Part shown: in pieces, positions 46,637 to 56,397 of the stretch
How the letters are laid out: the number at the start of each line of letters is the position of its first letter
How positions within the stretch are numbered: the first letter of the stretch is position 1
Assembly: GCF_007748195.1 (NCBI RefSeq)
Contig: NZ_CP037920.1
Location: 1,737,501 to 1,801,500, forward strand
From: Gimesia aquarii
GTDB lineage: Bacteria > Planctomycetota > Planctomycetia > Planctomycetales > Planctomycetaceae
Length of the DNA stretch: 64,000 nucleotides
Direction: 5' to 3'
Translations under genes and position numbers: made by a program
Notes under the pieces: generated by a model
The model's input: only the letters and a program-made list of their open reading frames with translations
What the model was told of the DNA's origin: nothing
The model's database searches: none

Positions 46637-48490
46637 TTACTTGGCGAGGGGCATGAGCACGTTAGGCTCTGGTTTTTCTTCGGGGGTTTCTTCGGCCAGG
46701 ACGGTTTCGCAGAAGAATTTCAATAATTGTTTGAAGTCTTCGTTGTCAACGCTTTCTGCCAGTTCTTCGGCGCGTGCTCGTGATTTGTCGACGAGTGCTT
46801 CCGCTTTTGTGAAGACGTCGCAGTCCTGGTATATTTTGCGTAAGCGACCAATTCGCAGGCCATCGGAAGGATTGCCGAGCAGAATGTCTTTCAAGTCTGC
46901 TTTTTGATGGTCGTCTGCCGTTTGCAGAGCCAGCGCCAGTAGTAGTGTGGGCCGCATTGCGAGTGCGTCCTGGCCAGTGATGAGCTTGTTATTGTCATCG
47001 CCCTGCCAGTCTTTGAGGTCGTTCAGAATCTGAAAGCCAACGCCGATGTGCCTTGAGAACGAAGAGATTAATTCCTCGTACTCTCCCACAGAACCGGTCA
47101 TCCGAATTCCCGCATACAGAGCGGCCTCGAAGGCGGGGGATGTCTTGAGGGCGTAAATCTGTAAGGCGTCGAGCGGCGCCAGTTCAAACGACTGGCTGTC
47201 CTGCCAGGACATTTCTGCGCCTTGACCTTCGCACAGCTTAATATGCGCGGCTGCCATCTTTTCGACTAAGTCTGATGCGGCTTCGGCACCGATGTCGGCA
47301 CGGGCTTCGTTTAGCAGGCGATAGCCGATGCCGATTAAGTAGTCACCAATGTTAATGGCCATGCCAGTGCCATGTTGTCGATGTAATGTTTCCTGGCCGT
47401 AGCGGTATTGGTCGTCATCTTCAATATCATCATGGATGAGAGACGCTTTGTGGAAGACTTCAATGGCCATCGCCGCTTTTTGAACGCCGAGCGGGTAACT
47501 CTGTTCTGGTTGATCCGTGTTTGTTGTGGATGTCTGGTTTTTGTTCAGAGCATTATAGGCTGCCAGGGTAATAAAGGGGCGGAATCGTTTTCCACCATGT
47601 TTCAGCCAGTCGTAGGCGATGGCTTCCGTCTTCCCCAGCGGAGTTTGAGCCGCCTGTTCCGTTTTTGTGCGGCGGGGAGGTAGAATCTGATCGAAGTTTT
47701 CTTCAAAGAGCGCGTTGGAAGCCCGCATCGTCGGCAGATAACTTCTGGTGAGCGGCTCTTCGAGGGGGCGATACTCTTCGAGCACTTCCCAGATCCAGGG
47801 TTCGTCCATTTTTGTATTTTTACAGTCACCGGAATGGAGGGGAATTGCATAGGAGGGCACACCGGCGATCAGAACTTTATCAATTGATTTTTCCAGCACG
47901 TTCAGGCAGGCGACTCCTAAAATGCCATCGACATAACCGCCGACGATGATTTTGAGCACTACGGGGGAGCCCTCAGCAACGAGCACCTTGTAGCCCAGCT
48001 TTTCAGCTTTGACTTTATAATCAGCAATCGAACAGGCACCGCATTTTTCGCAGTCCAGGCCGAACTCGTCGTATTCCGCCGGACAACCTTCGGCATGTTT
48101 CAAACAATGCGGCAGCAGCAAGAGGCGTCGCTCAAACGGGATCGCCAGAAATTGCCGTTTCCAGAAAAAGTTTCCGATCAAGACCATCATGAAGCCCAGA
48201 AACTTTTCAGGCTGTTCCATCCGCTCCAGCAGTTCGCGAGACCAGGCTTCCAGTGTCGCTTTGGTAAAGGGGTTGGAACAGTCGAGATGTTCGACGTACT
48301 TTTCCGCTTCCGCTTTCATCTCTTCGCGCAGGGCGAGTGTTTCCGGAACCGCTTTTAAGTGACTGGTACTTTGACGTTTTCGTTTTCTTTTGACTGGTTT
48401 CTTTTCTTCGGAAGCGTCTTGCGCAGGCTTTGCTGAGCCAGGGACGATATTATCTTCAGAATTTTCCTGGTCTAAAGGCGCGATGGACAC
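46637..48490 (-). CDS. DUF116 and polyprenyl diphosphate synthase fusion
   Basis: The N-terminal half (about 95-235) is a DUF116 domain with a Cys cluster: CLKHAEGC at 129-136, LDCEKCGAC with Cys147, Cys150 and Cys153, and later Cys195 and Cys223. A linker leads to a polyprenyl diphosphate synthase: GGKRFRP at 299-305 and the first Asp-rich motif HDDIEDD at 353-359. The second motif FQILNDLKD (486-494) has Asn in place of the usual first Asp. Synthases of this type condense isopentenyl diphosphate to C15-C30+ prenyl diphosphates. The start is GTG 48490, with GAGGAG 8 bases upstream. It is last in the operon, after the cyclase. Confidence 0.85.
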   Translation of the reverse strand: MSIAPLDQENSEDNIVPGSAKPAQDASEEKKPVKRKRKRQSTSHLKAVPETLALREEMKAEAEKYVEHLDCSNPFTKATLEAWSRELLERMEQPEKFLGFMMVLIGNFFWKRQFLAIPFERRLLLLPHCLKHAEGCPAEYDEFGLDCEKCGACSIADYKVKAEKLGYKVLVAEGSPVVLKIIVGGYVDGILGVACLNVLEKSIDKVLIAGVPSYAIPLHSGDCKNTKMDEPWIWEVLEEYRPLEEPLTRSYLPTMRASNALFEENFDQILPPRRTKTEQAAQTPLGKTEAIAYDWLKHGGKRFRPFITLAAYNALNKNQTSTTNTDQPEQSYPLGVQKAAMAIEVFHKASLIHDDIEDDDQYRYGQETLHRQHGTGMAINIGDYLIGIGYRLLNEARADIGAEAASDLVEKMAAAHIKLCEGQGAEMSWQDSQSFELAPLDALQIYALKTSPAFEAALYAGIRMTGSVGEYEELISSFSRHIGVGFQILNDLKDWQGDDNNKLITGQDALAMRPTLLLALALQTADDHQKADLKDILLGNPSDGLRIGRLRKIYQDCDVFTKAEALVDKSRARAEELAESVDNEDFKQLLKFFCETVLAEETPEEKPEPNVLMPLAK

Positions 48491-48571
48491 GAAACACTCC
48501 TCTATTGTAAGTAACTCAGCCGAGCGATGATCAAGTTATTGATTAAAGTTTGCTTGGGGATCGGGGGGGAC

Positions 48572-50434
48572 CTATTGTTTCTCGGTACTCATTATAGGGT
48601 AATCCTCTTCCGCAAGCGACAATCTTAAATTGTCATCAGTACATTTTTTTAAAACCATTTCTGCCCGATGCAGGGCGGAAACACTAAAGATAATTGGATA
48701 AAGTTGTTCGAAATACCATAATTTGGCAAAGTAAAAGCCAATCGGTGTGGATTCAGTAAAACCGTTTGTTTCCACCTGTTGCAACAGCCAGTTCAGACCC
48801 GAAGTAATGTTCGGATTGTCAGGATCAAGGCCCATTGCCAGTAAAGTGTCGACTGCTAAGGCGGTTTCTTCCACACTGGAGGGGGCTCCGGCATCACCGC
48901 CCCAACCACCATCAGTATTCTGTACGCTTTTCAAAAATTTGATGGCTTGTTCCGCCTGTGTGGAATCAGACATTTCCTGCGACGCATAAGCGGCTAACAC
49001 GCGCGCGGTGCCGTAAACCGGATTTTCATCATTCTTGATGTGCTGATTTCCAAACCAGAGTGGAAGCCAGGATCCATCGTTGCGTTGAACTGATGCCAGA
49101 TAACGAAACGAACGTTGGATGGCGTGTTCGGCACGTTTTCGCAATGGAATGTCCGCATCATCTGGCTCTGTTTCCAGCCAGGCTTGCAACGCACGAATGA
49201 CGTGTGCCGAAATATCAGCCGCACTCTGATCGAAGGGAAGCGTTCCCCAACCACGACAGAAGGTCGGCCAGCCCCCATTACTATTTTGCAAATCGAGAAG
49301 CCATTGGACGCCGTTACGTAAGGCGAGTCTCAATTCAGATGAGAGTTCATGTTCGGAATCTTCTGGTCTTAAATTCAATAATGCCAGAATGGCCCCGGGA
49401 GTATCATCGGCATCCGGCACGCCCCCCGGTAGATCGGTCCACGCCCAACCTCCCGGTTCCGCAGAAGTGTAAGGATGCAATTCCTGATATTGCTGTTGTA
49501 ATAACCATTGACGAATGGGGGCTTTTTCAAATTCGGAGAGGGTTCCCTGAATGGCATTCACGGAAAGAGTGGTGGTCCAAGTCGCCAGGTTGGTATCGAT
49601 GGGCCAACTGCCATCCGGTCTGGCGGAAGCGAGTAAAAATTCGAGCCCCTTGTTAACAACCGGGTGATCGACGAGACCCATTCCCGCCAGACTCATGGTG
49701 ACAAAACTAGTGAGCGGGGCCGCTTCCAGAAAACCACCGTTCGTGGGCTGAATCGAAATCAGCTTCTTGAGGCTTTTCTGAATCGACAGATTTCTGATGA
49801 TACGTGTGATCGGGTTCCTGGGCTTTTGGAAATGATGCCTTACTTGGCCGATGGCAATGAGCGCCGGCAGTGCATAGCTGACGACGGGCAATCGCACCGT
49901 CTTGTAAAAATTGGCAGGCAGACAGGACAATTCAAAGGGCAGGGCAGGGATGGTTTTCCAATCGACGAGTCCTGCGAGTGCACAATGTGTGAGGATCGGC
50001 ACTGAGAACGTTTTATCTTTGCCATAGCGGGCGATGACTGCCTCGACACCGCCGATGCGATCGATGTATTGTTTCGCATTGACGACAACCGTAGCAAATT
50101 TCTCTGTATTACACGTCGCATGAAATACGGCGTGGCAAAGCATACTCGTGGAAATGTTGCTGAAGCTTTTGACAGTGTCGCCCCAGCCGCCATCCTCATT
50201 TTGATGCGTGGCGATCCATTGAATACCTTGTTTGATATAGGAGTCGAGTGAGTGATCATCGTCCGGGCGGTGACGACGAATCATTTCAAGTGCCATGACT
50301 GCCGTGGCCGTTGAAAGCGCGGAAGTGGAAAGTTCTCCCTCCCAGTGACCGGCGTCGTTACGGGCAGAAAGTAATTCTGCCCGTGCTCGCTGGTATGCGG
50401 CTTGAACTCTCTGGTAGGAGATGCTTTCACTCAT
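48572..50434 (-). CDS. Class II terpene cyclase homologue (squalene-hopene-cyclase-like)
   Basis: The 620-residue protein has the alpha-alpha-barrel repeats of prenyltransferase/squalene oxidase proteins, with QW-type motifs: QNEDGGWGD near 78-86, QNSNGGWP at 383-390, QRNDGSW at 450-456 and QNTDGGWGG at 505-513. The catalytic acid DxDD motif is present as DADDT at 341-345, which protonates the isoprenoid in class II cyclases. The C-terminal FYFAKLWYFEQLYPIIFSVSAL resembles the cyclase ending. The usual hopene-cyclase WDT motif appears as WTT. It probably cyclises a linear isoprenoid made by the adjacent synthase. It follows the ferredoxin gene after 49 bp. Confidence 0.83.
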   Translation of the reverse strand: MSESISYQRVQAAYQRARAELLSARNDAGHWEGELSTSALSTATAVMALEMIRRHRPDDDHSLDSYIKQGIQWIATHQNEDGGWGDTVKSFSNISTSMLCHAVFHATCNTEKFATVVVNAKQYIDRIGGVEAVIARYGKDKTFSVPILTHCALAGLVDWKTIPALPFELSCLPANFYKTVRLPVVSYALPALIAIGQVRHHFQKPRNPITRIIRNLSIQKSLKKLISIQPTNGGFLEAAPLTSFVTMSLAGMGLVDHPVVNKGLEFLLASARPDGSWPIDTNLATWTTTLSVNAIQGTLSEFEKAPIRQWLLQQQYQELHPYTSAEPGGWAWTDLPGGVPDADDTPGAILALLNLRPEDSEHELSSELRLALRNGVQWLLDLQNSNGGWPTFCRGWGTLPFDQSAADISAHVIRALQAWLETEPDDADIPLRKRAEHAIQRSFRYLASVQRNDGSWLPLWFGNQHIKNDENPVYGTARVLAAYASQEMSDSTQAEQAIKFLKSVQNTDGGWGGDAGAPSSVEETALAVDTLLAMGLDPDNPNITSGLNWLLQQVETNGFTESTPIGFYFAKLWYFEQLYPIIFSVSALHRAEMVLKKCTDDNLRLSLAEEDYPIMSTEKQ

Positions 50435-50483
50435 TCCGATGTCTTATTTTTTAATCAGAGTTCTGTTTCAAATCATTGAAAGC

Positions 50484-51527
50484 CTATAAGTCCATGGCAT
50501 CCAGGCTGTCGATCAGCTCGTCTAACTCATCGCTGGTTTCTTGTGAAACCTTTAAACGATTGGGAATGCCTACTGTCATTCCCACAGCATCCCTTCCCTC
50601 GGCGACCAGTTCCACATCACGTTCTCTGGCTGCCATTTCCAATGCATCCGGTGCGCCGAATAATTTGGAGAGATCAATTTTCAAGCCGGCGACTTCACCA
50701 TCGGCACCAGCAATGCCCGGTGTTTTATGGCCGGGGAAGATAATCGCATTTTCCGGGCAGACGCGGCTACAGGCAGGACAGCCTTTTTTACAGCTATCCT
50801 GTTCTTCCACCAGAATTTGTCCCCCCTGATCGACGCCGTAGACACCGAACAGGCAAAAATCGATGCACTCCATGCAATTCGTACACAGGCTATAGTCAAT
50901 CACAGGATACCAGCGACGTTTGGTGGGTTCTAACTGGTTTGCTTCGTTTGCACTGCTATTGTCTTTCTGAGCGCTGATCGCATCCAGCGGTTTCAAATAC
51001 TTTTCCAGCTGTGCCGGTTTGGGGCTTTCCTGAATCACATTCATCAGCTGAAAGGTTTGCACCTGTGCATCCTGAGAGATGCGTTTGATTTCAGAAATGT
51101 AGTCTTCAGGGTTTGAACTGACTCGTAGATCAATCGAATAAATTTTGCGATCAGGGATTGTGTTTTGACGCTCCGGGTTTTCAAAGGGGGCCGATTTTTC
51201 CTCGGCTGCTTCCAGTTCTTCTTCGTCTTCATCAGTCTCTGCTTTTAACAGCACCAGTCCTTCCTGACCGCGTACATTTTGCCGATCGAGGACCCAGTGT
51301 GAAGCGCGCGGATACAGCCATGACAGGACGACCATATCACCGCGGATCGCCTGCAGAAACAGGGTTCCTGTGTGGTCGGCGGAAAGGTCATAGAGGTGAG
51401 GCACCAGAGAGACTTCAAGGTCGGGTTCCATCATGAGTGTTGCTGCCAGCGTTTCTTCCAACTCACGCTTGGCGGGATTTTTCCCCTGAGCCTGAGAGAT
51501 CACTACTGTCAATTTTTTATCAGCCAT
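50484..51527 (-). CDS. 2[4Fe-4S] ferredoxin-domain protein of a terpene-type operon
   Basis: The N-terminal part (1-165) is an uncharacterised alpha/beta region ([12 protein letters not shown], then [16 protein letters not shown]). A ferredoxin domain lies at 205-265 with [11 protein letters not shown] (Cys215, 218, 221, 225) and [13 protein letters not shown] (Cys246, 250, 253, 257), two complete [4Fe-4S] cluster sets. A helical tail follows. It should carry electrons in the cytoplasm to or from an unknown partner. AAAGG precedes the ATG. It lies between the GcvH-like gene (51 bp) and the cyclase gene (49 bp), implying a joint role in one pathway. Confidence 0.82.
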   Translation of the reverse strand: MADKKLTVVISQAQGKNPAKRELEETLAATLMMEPDLEVSLVPHLYDLSADHTGTLFLQAIRGDMVVLSWLYPRASHWVLDRQNVRGQEGLVLLKAETDEDEEELEAAEEKSAPFENPERQNTIPDRKIYSIDLRVSSNPEDYISEIKRISQDAQVQTFQLMNVIQESPKPAQLEKYLKPLDAISAQKDNSSANEANQLEPTKRRWYPVIDYSLCTNCMECIDFCLFGVYGVDQGGQILVEEQDSCKKGCPACSRVCPENAIIFPGHKTPGIAGADGEVAGLKIDLSKLFGAPDALEMAARERDVELVAEGRDAVGMTVGIPNRLKVSQETSDELDELIDSLDAMDL

Positions 51528-51578
51528 TCTGAAAACCTTTTCAACGCGAAACGAAAACGGTAAACCGTTTGTTGTTTT

Positions 51579-52031
51579 TTAGTTGAGCTGTCCTTTAATC
51601 ATCCGCTGGGTCTGCTCCCAGCCGTCATCTAATACTTGCATGTACTCGGATGGGGTCAACCACTGTGCCTTCGACTCCATCTCAAATAACCAACCTTTAT
51701 CGTAATTATCCGCCTGATTGATGGCGGAGGGATCGTTTAACAATTCTTCATTAAATTCCAGGATCTGGCCCATTGAGGGGGCATACAGATCGGATAATGC
51801 TTTTGAACTTTCAATCTCTCCAATCTTCTGTTTTTCCTGAACACGGGTAAATGGGTCAATAGCCCAGTCCAGAAAATAGACATCCTGTAATAATCGAACC
51901 GAATACGCAGTAAAACCCACCCGCCAATGATCTTGCTCAGGCATGAACCACAGGTGTGATTTACTATAAACACGGTCCTGAGGAATTCGGGCTTCGAAAT
52001 TCCCCATCATAAAGACAAGATCGTCAGGCAT
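51579..52031 (-). CDS. Orphan GcvH-like lipoyl carrier protein
   Basis: The 150-residue protein has a GcvH-type lipoyl domain. The modification site is EIESSKALSDLYAP, with Lys77 where glycine-cleavage H proteins carry lipoyl-lysine (ESVKAxSDLYAP), and it continues NDPSAINQADNYDKGWLFEME, also H-protein-like. The first 40 residues are unusual and Trp/Met-rich. It lies apart from any gcvT or gcvP gene, at the head of the terpene-type operon. Lipoyl carriers such as the LbpA proteins serve sulfur pathways rather than glycine cleavage, so another role is possible. Confidence 0.82.
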   Translation of the reverse strand: MPDDLVFMMGNFEARIPQDRVYSKSHLWFMPEQDHWRVGFTAYSVRLLQDVYFLDWAIDPFTRVQEKQKIGEIESSKALSDLYAPSMGQILEFNEELLNDPSAINQADNYDKGWLFEMESKAQWLTPSEYMQVLDDGWEQTQRMIKGQLN

Positions 52032-52536
52032 GATTCATTTTGCAGTGAGTTTCGTTCACACTAAACCCAAGGTGAAAAGGGAGTTAAATCCCATAGTACT
52101 ATTCAGGTAGGATTTTTCGCAATATACGCTACTTTAATAGTAGAAACACTTTTTAAGCTGGATGCAAGCAGGATTCCATCGCGAAAGTTGGGAAGACAGG
52201 ATTTTCCCATTCAACTGCCGGAAGTACTGGAACTTTCAGGCCGATAGACACAATTCCGTGTCAATCTTTGAATACCTCATCATAGACTCTGCAAAGGGAA
52301 ATACCCACTCGAAATTTTGTGATTCGATTTTGAAGAGAATGTAAATACATAATGACACTATGGTTGTGTTGATAATATTCCTACATGTATTTTGCGAATC
52401 ATTGTCGGGCTAGATTCTCGGTGTTGTTCTAAATCCATTTAAAGATTGATGATAAGTTATTATTTATGGTTTGTTTTTTGTTTTTTAATTGACAGAAAAA
52501 AATGTATTAGTACCATAACAAATATCAAGTTGTATC
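52032..52536. other. Divergent intergenic region, terpene-type operon / GntR regulator
   Basis: This AT-rich 505-bp region should carry the promoter of the minus-strand operon and that of the GntR gene. A TTGACA at 52489-52494 on the plus strand is followed 16 bases later by TACCAT, a weak promoter for the GntR gene with a very short leader. A 60-codon open frame at 52162 has no support. No operator palindrome is clear. Confidence 0.4.
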
Positions 52537-53796
52537 ATGTTGTATGTACCTATCGTTGATTTGTTCAAAATCTCAGGCATGATACCAAAACAAAAAGACC
52601 TTTCTAATTGGGATGATCCGACTTTGTTATTCAAAAACGAAACGTTTGATGCTGCCTCGTTTGCTGCAAATGAAAGCACTGATTCCACCCAGGCAAAATA
52701 CGAGCGCATTCAGGAATATCTCAAAACACAGATCAGAGAAGGGCAACTTCCGCCGGGAACAGCGCTTCCCTCTGAACAACAGTTAGCAAATTTGTTTGAA
52801 AGTGCACGCAGTACTGTCAGACAGGCGATGGGAATGTTGGAGCGTGAGGGACTCGTCAGTCGGGTTCAGGGAAAAGGGACTTTCGTGCATGAAAATGCGC
52901 GACAAAGACTGGCATCCGGGCTCGACATTTTGGCATTGGTGATTCCCGAAGTGTTATCCGGATTTTATCCTTCCCTGCAACATAGCTTTGAGGAATCAGC
53001 CAGACACTCTCAAAACCAGATGATGGTTTGCTGCACGCGCAATAATATTGACAAACAAGGTAATGCCATTCTGCAGTTGATCGATAATCAGGTGGGAGGC
53101 GTGGCCATTGTGCCAGCCAGTACGCCTCCGACTCCGGCGTATCAAATTCGTCAGCTACAGAAAGCAGGCATTCCGGTTGTTTTTTGCCATCGTCCCGTTG
53201 AGGGGATCATCGCTCCTTTATTGGGGCTCCCCTATAAAGAGATTGGCAGACTGGCGGGTGAATCACTGGTGAAGCTGGGGCATCGTCGTTTTGCCTTTTT
53301 TGCACCGCATTGCACTCACACCACAGATATGTATTTGGATGGTTTTCAGAAGTCATTAGCCGAAGAGGGCTGCGAACTACCAGAAGACCATTGCTATTTT
53401 GGTGAAGACGGCGTGATCGATATGCAGAAACTCGATGCCGATATTGTGAGCACATTAAAACGTTTGATGGAAAGTAAAGACCGACCGACTGCCATCTTTA
53501 CGACCTTTGATTCGATGGCAGAGCGAATCTATTTGCATTTGAACAAAATGGGAATCCGCATGCCCGAAGAGATTTCGTTGATTGGAGTCGGCGACAAAAT
53601 TCGCCATAGCGTGCTCCAGCAACACATCGCTTCGGTCACAATCGATGAAACTCAACTGGGCCATCGCGCGGCTGAGCTACTTAACAAGATGCGTAGTGGA
53701 GAAATCCCGATCGAATCTTCTGAATCATACATTATTCCTGCAGAAGTTTATCATGGCACCACACTTGGAGCTATGAATGAAGTTGAGATGACATAA
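52537..53796 (+). CDS. GntR-family regulator with LacI-type ligand-binding domain
   Basis: A winged helix-turn-helix of the GntR type lies at about 60-125 (QIREGQLPPGTALPSEQQLANLFESARSTVRQAMGMLEREGLVSRVQGKGTFV). A periplasmic-binding-protein-like domain follows at about 140-405 (ILALVIPEVLSGFYPSLQHSF, VIPASTPPTPAYQIRQLQKAGIPVVFCHRP, LIGVGDKIRHSV), as in LacI/GalR regulators. Such AraR-like proteins sense a sugar and control transport or degradation genes. The start is uncertain: ATG 52537 lacks a ribosome site and ATG 52579 is an alternative that keeps the DNA-binding domain whole. It may regulate the following DUF1559 unit or the divergent operon. Confidence 0.85.
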   Translation: MLYVPIVDLFKISGMIPKQKDLSNWDDPTLLFKNETFDAASFAANESTDSTQAKYERIQEYLKTQIREGQLPPGTALPSEQQLANLFESARSTVRQAMGMLEREGLVSRVQGKGTFVHENARQRLASGLDILALVIPEVLSGFYPSLQHSFEESARHSQNQMMVCCTRNNIDKQGNAILQLIDNQVGGVAIVPASTPPTPAYQIRQLQKAGIPVVFCHRPVEGIIAPLLGLPYKEIGRLAGESLVKLGHRRFAFFAPHCTHTTDMYLDGFQKSLAEEGCELPEDHCYFGEDGVIDMQKLDADIVSTLKRLMESKDRPTAIFTTFDSMAERIYLHLNKMGIRMPEEISLIGVGDKIRHSVLQQHIASVTIDETQLGHRAAELLNKMRSGEIPIESSESYIIPAEVYHGTTLGAMNEVEMT

Positions 53797-53945
53797 GCAA
53801 ATTCCTGCTCAAACAGGAGTTTTAAGCAGATACGTTATTTGATTTATTCATTGTCTATTGCTGCCAGGTTTTAGTACGTCTCACAAAGCGCCATTTTCAG
53901 GGCGGGCCTGTGTCGCACTTTCATTTAGCTTGAAAGGGAAGAAAG

Positions 53946-54899
53946 ATGAAAAGTGACATCTCAAAAAATCGTGGATTCACACTCATTGAACTGCTGGTGG
54001 TCATTGCCATTATCGCGATCCTGATTGCCTTGTTACTGCCTGCGGTACAACAGGCGAGAGAGTCAGCGCGACGCAGTCAATGTAAAAACAACCTCAAGCA
54101 GATGGGGTTGGGCATGCATAATTACCACGATGCCCACAACGTATTCGCCATCAGCCATGGTGATACCGGGAATTCGTTTGGATGGCGGGCGATGATTCTT
54201 CCCTATGTCGATCAGGCACCGCTATATAATCAAATCAACTTCAGCGGCAATATTATCGATCCCGGGAATCTGGATGTTGCGCAAACGCCGATGTCCCTTT
54301 ATCGCTGTCCCAGCGATCCGACACTACCTCGTGTGAGTGGCGGTAACCAGGTCTGGTCGAACTGGTGTTTCCCGGCCTCTTGCACTAGTGCTTCGCGGAA
54401 TAATATCGCGGTCACAACTTATAAGGGCGTTGATGGCAGAGGCTACGATCAGACGTTAGCCGCTTCTCCGATGCCTCACGGTATGTTTGACCGACGTATG
54501 GGACTCGTTGCCAGTGGAGGCGGAGGAAGTCTAGTCACGCCTAATCGTACGATCCGAATGCGCGATGTCGTGGATGGGACTTCGAATGTGCTGTTTGTGG
54601 GTGAAAATTCTCCGGGTTTTCATGCCTGGTCTTCCTGGGCCGCCTGGCATTCTCCCATGACGACGGCGTTTCCCATCAACCATCCCTGGACCGTCTGGAA
54701 TAGTGCTCAAGCTCGGATTAGTTCGGGAGCTCATGGCTGGATCCCTGGTTTTGCCTCTTCCAGCTACCACGAAGGGGGCGCGCACTTCATGATGGTCGAT
54801 GGCAGCGTGCATTTCCTGAGCGAGAATATGGACTTCTTAACGTATCAGCAATTGGGGAATCCTCAAGATGGGTTACCTCTGGGCGGACTTCCCAATTAG
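53946..54899 (+). CDS. DUF1559 domain protein with prepilin-type N-terminus (3 of 3)
   Basis: The prepilin-like start ([19 protein letters not shown]) and [23 protein letters not shown], then [17 protein letters not shown], identify DUF1559. The closing motif is [20 protein letters not shown]. At 317 residues it is a normal length. AAGGGAAG lies just before the ATG. Downstream, after 92 bp, is a lipoprotein of the type seen behind the other two DUF1559 genes. The upstream GntR regulator on the same strand, 149 bp away, is a candidate controller. Confidence 0.92.
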   Translation: MKSDISKNRGFTLIELLVVIAIIAILIALLLPAVQQARESARRSQCKNNLKQMGLGMHNYHDAHNVFAISHGDTGNSFGWRAMILPYVDQAPLYNQINFSGNIIDPGNLDVAQTPMSLYRCPSDPTLPRVSGGNQVWSNWCFPASCTSASRNNIAVTTYKGVDGRGYDQTLAASPMPHGMFDRRMGLVASGGGGSLVTPNRTIRMRDVVDGTSNVLFVGENSPGFHAWSSWAAWHSPMTTAFPINHPWTVWNSAQARISSGAHGWIPGFASSSYHEGGAHFMMVDGSVHFLSENMDFLTYQQLGNPQDGLPLGGLPN

Positions 54900-54991
54900 T
54901 CAACACGTTGATTCGATTCAGACTGAACCGACCTGGATACCGATTTACGCTTCACTCAATTTGGTATCTGGGATTTTCACAGGAGAGACTC

Positions 54992-55411
54992 ATGAATTGC
55001 CTTCACTGTTTCACAAAATTTGGAATGATCCTGCTCGGTTTCACTTTGTGTGTCGGTTGCAGCGGTCAAAAAGATAAAGATTTGCCGGCCACAATTTCCG
55101 TCAAGGGAGTGGTGACGTATCAGGGGAAGCCGGTACCCGATGCAATGATTATGCTCTACCCGGTGCAGGGACGGAAACCGGCCTCTGGTAAAGCAGATGC
55201 CTCGGGGAATTTTACCATGACCACGTTCGAGAAGGATGACGGTGTCATCCCGGGAGAGCACAAAGTCACTGTGACTGCTTATGAATCGACATCAGAAGGA
55301 GTCTCTATGAAAAGTGCGATTCCTGAGAAATATACGTATCAGAATAGTTCGCCACTGACGGTGACGGTTTCCGAGTCGGAGAACGAGCTCAAATTAGAAC
55401 TGGTCGATTAA
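54992..55411 (+). CDS. Small lipoprotein with carboxypeptidase-regulatory-like fold, partner of DUF1559 protein
   Basis: The protein begins MNCLHCFTKFGMILLGFTLC and then VGC, a lipoprotein signal (lipobox LCVGC). The mature part, ISVKGVVTYQGKPVPDAMIMLYPVQGRKPASGKADASGNFTM, then GVIPGEHKVTVTAYES, follows the same pattern as the lipoprotein at 5755-6177. ATG 54992 is chosen because AGGAGA lies 5 bases upstream; the frame is open to 54908. It ends one base before the convergent DUF817 stop. A weak 6-bp hairpin (54936-54941 with 54963-54968) lies in the gap to the DUF1559 gene. Confidence 0.78.
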   Translation: MNCLHCFTKFGMILLGFTLCVGCSGQKDKDLPATISVKGVVTYQGKPVPDAMIMLYPVQGRKPASGKADASGNFTMTTFEKDDGVIPGEHKVTVTAYESTSEGVSMKSAIPEKYTYQNSSPLTVTVSESENELKLELVD

Positions 55412-55412
55412 G

Positions 55413-56390
55413 TTAGTTGATCTGTTCTGACGACGCGTCGTGTGTCAACTCACTTTTCTCTTTGATGATCGTGGGCCGATTGACGAGGGAGACCAGCACA
55501 AAACTGAGCATCATCAATAGATACCAGGCGGTTAACTTGGAGGGCGAGACCATATGCCACTGAAGTTTCTGTGTGGGATAAATCCAGACATTAGAAAACG
55601 TGGCCAGATTTTCTGCAAACCAGATAAACAGGGCCACCAATAACCAGCCGATGATCAGCGGCATATGACGGTGTATGGTGTCCATTTTAAAGTAGATCAT
55701 GACTTTGCCGAACATCAGCAGGCTGGCCAAAATCAGCAACCAGCGAATATCAACGACATAGTGGTGCGTAAAAAAGTTGGCATAAATTAATGTGACCAGT
55801 ACTATTGTGCTCCAAAGCGGCGGGTAACTGGAATAACGAAAGTCAAAAATGCGCCAGACGCGGGCAATATAACTTCCCACCGCGCTATACATGAATCCGG
55901 CGAAGAGTGGCACATTTCCGATGCCAATCACAAATGGTTCCGGGTATTGCCAGGAGCGAATTCCCTCTGAGGTTTTAAACAGTTCCATCACCGTGGCGAC
56001 GATATGAAAGATAAGAATCACAATGGCTTCCTTTGGTGATTCCAGACGTGTGATTAACAGGAAGATTTGAAACGCAACGGCAGCCAGAAAGAGAAAATCA
56101 TATCGATACAGGAAATCGATGGGATACCAGAAGCGGGTAATGATCATGAGTGCCAGCAGGAAACCACCAAAGATACAGGCCGAAGCCTGCTTTATTCCAA
56201 ACAGCCAGAATTCCCACAAAAATGTTTTCAGGAGAGGAACCTCGTGATCAGTTTTCGTCTGAGTGAGTTGTTTTAGCGAGGTGAAATTGTAATGGAACAG
56301 CCAAACTTTCTCTATGACAAAAAATAGGGAGCAGACACATTGCCTGCTCCCTGTTCGGAACTTGGGATGACTCCAAGCCATCCCTCGCAC
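55413..56390 (-). CDS. DUF817 membrane protein
   Basis: The protein has about eight or nine membrane helices, with the DUF817 segments [61 protein letters not shown] and [13 protein letters not shown], which contains a His pair. Its function is unknown. The open frame reaches ATG 56390, but the first 55 codons overlap the terminator of the next gene upstream and are not family-like. The true start is probably at about 56190-56260, where I see only CTG or TTG codons. It converges on the lipoprotein with 1 bp between stops. Confidence 0.75.
   Translation of the reverse strand: MRGMAWSHPKFRTGSRQCVCSLFFVIEKVWLFHYNFTSLKQLTQTKTDHEVPLLKTFLWEFWLFGIKQASACIFGGFLLALMIITRFWYPIDFLYRYDFLFLAAVAFQIFLLITRLESPKEAIVILIFHIVATVMELFKTSEGIRSWQYPEPFVIGIGNVPLFAGFMYSAVGSYIARVWRIFDFRYSSYPPLWSTIVLVTLIYANFFTHHYVVDIRWLLILASLLMFGKVMIYFKMDTIHRHMPLIIGWLLVALFIWFAENLATFSNVWIYPTQKLQWHMVSPSKLTAWYLLMMLSFVLVSLVNRPTIIKEKSELTHDASSEQIN
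56317..56352 (-). terminator. Intrinsic terminator behind the CARDB-like gene
   Basis: A 9-bp perfect stem (56326-56334 with 56344-56352, 9-base loop) is followed on the minus strand by ATTTTTTG. It lies about 46 bases after the stop of the Ser/Arg-rich protein gene. It falls inside the open frame of DUF817, which argues that DUF817 starts further on. Confidence 0.75.
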
Positions 56391-56397
56391 ACTTCCG

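Noticed and set aside
48572-50434. Naming the cyclase as squalene-hopene cyclase (shc)
   Set aside because: The DxDD is present but the usual WDT motif is changed and the neighbours are not the standard hopanoid genes.
51579-52031. Simple call as glycine cleavage H protein
   Set aside because: No gcvT or gcvP gene is adjacent and the N-terminus is atypical, although the lipoyl site is kept.
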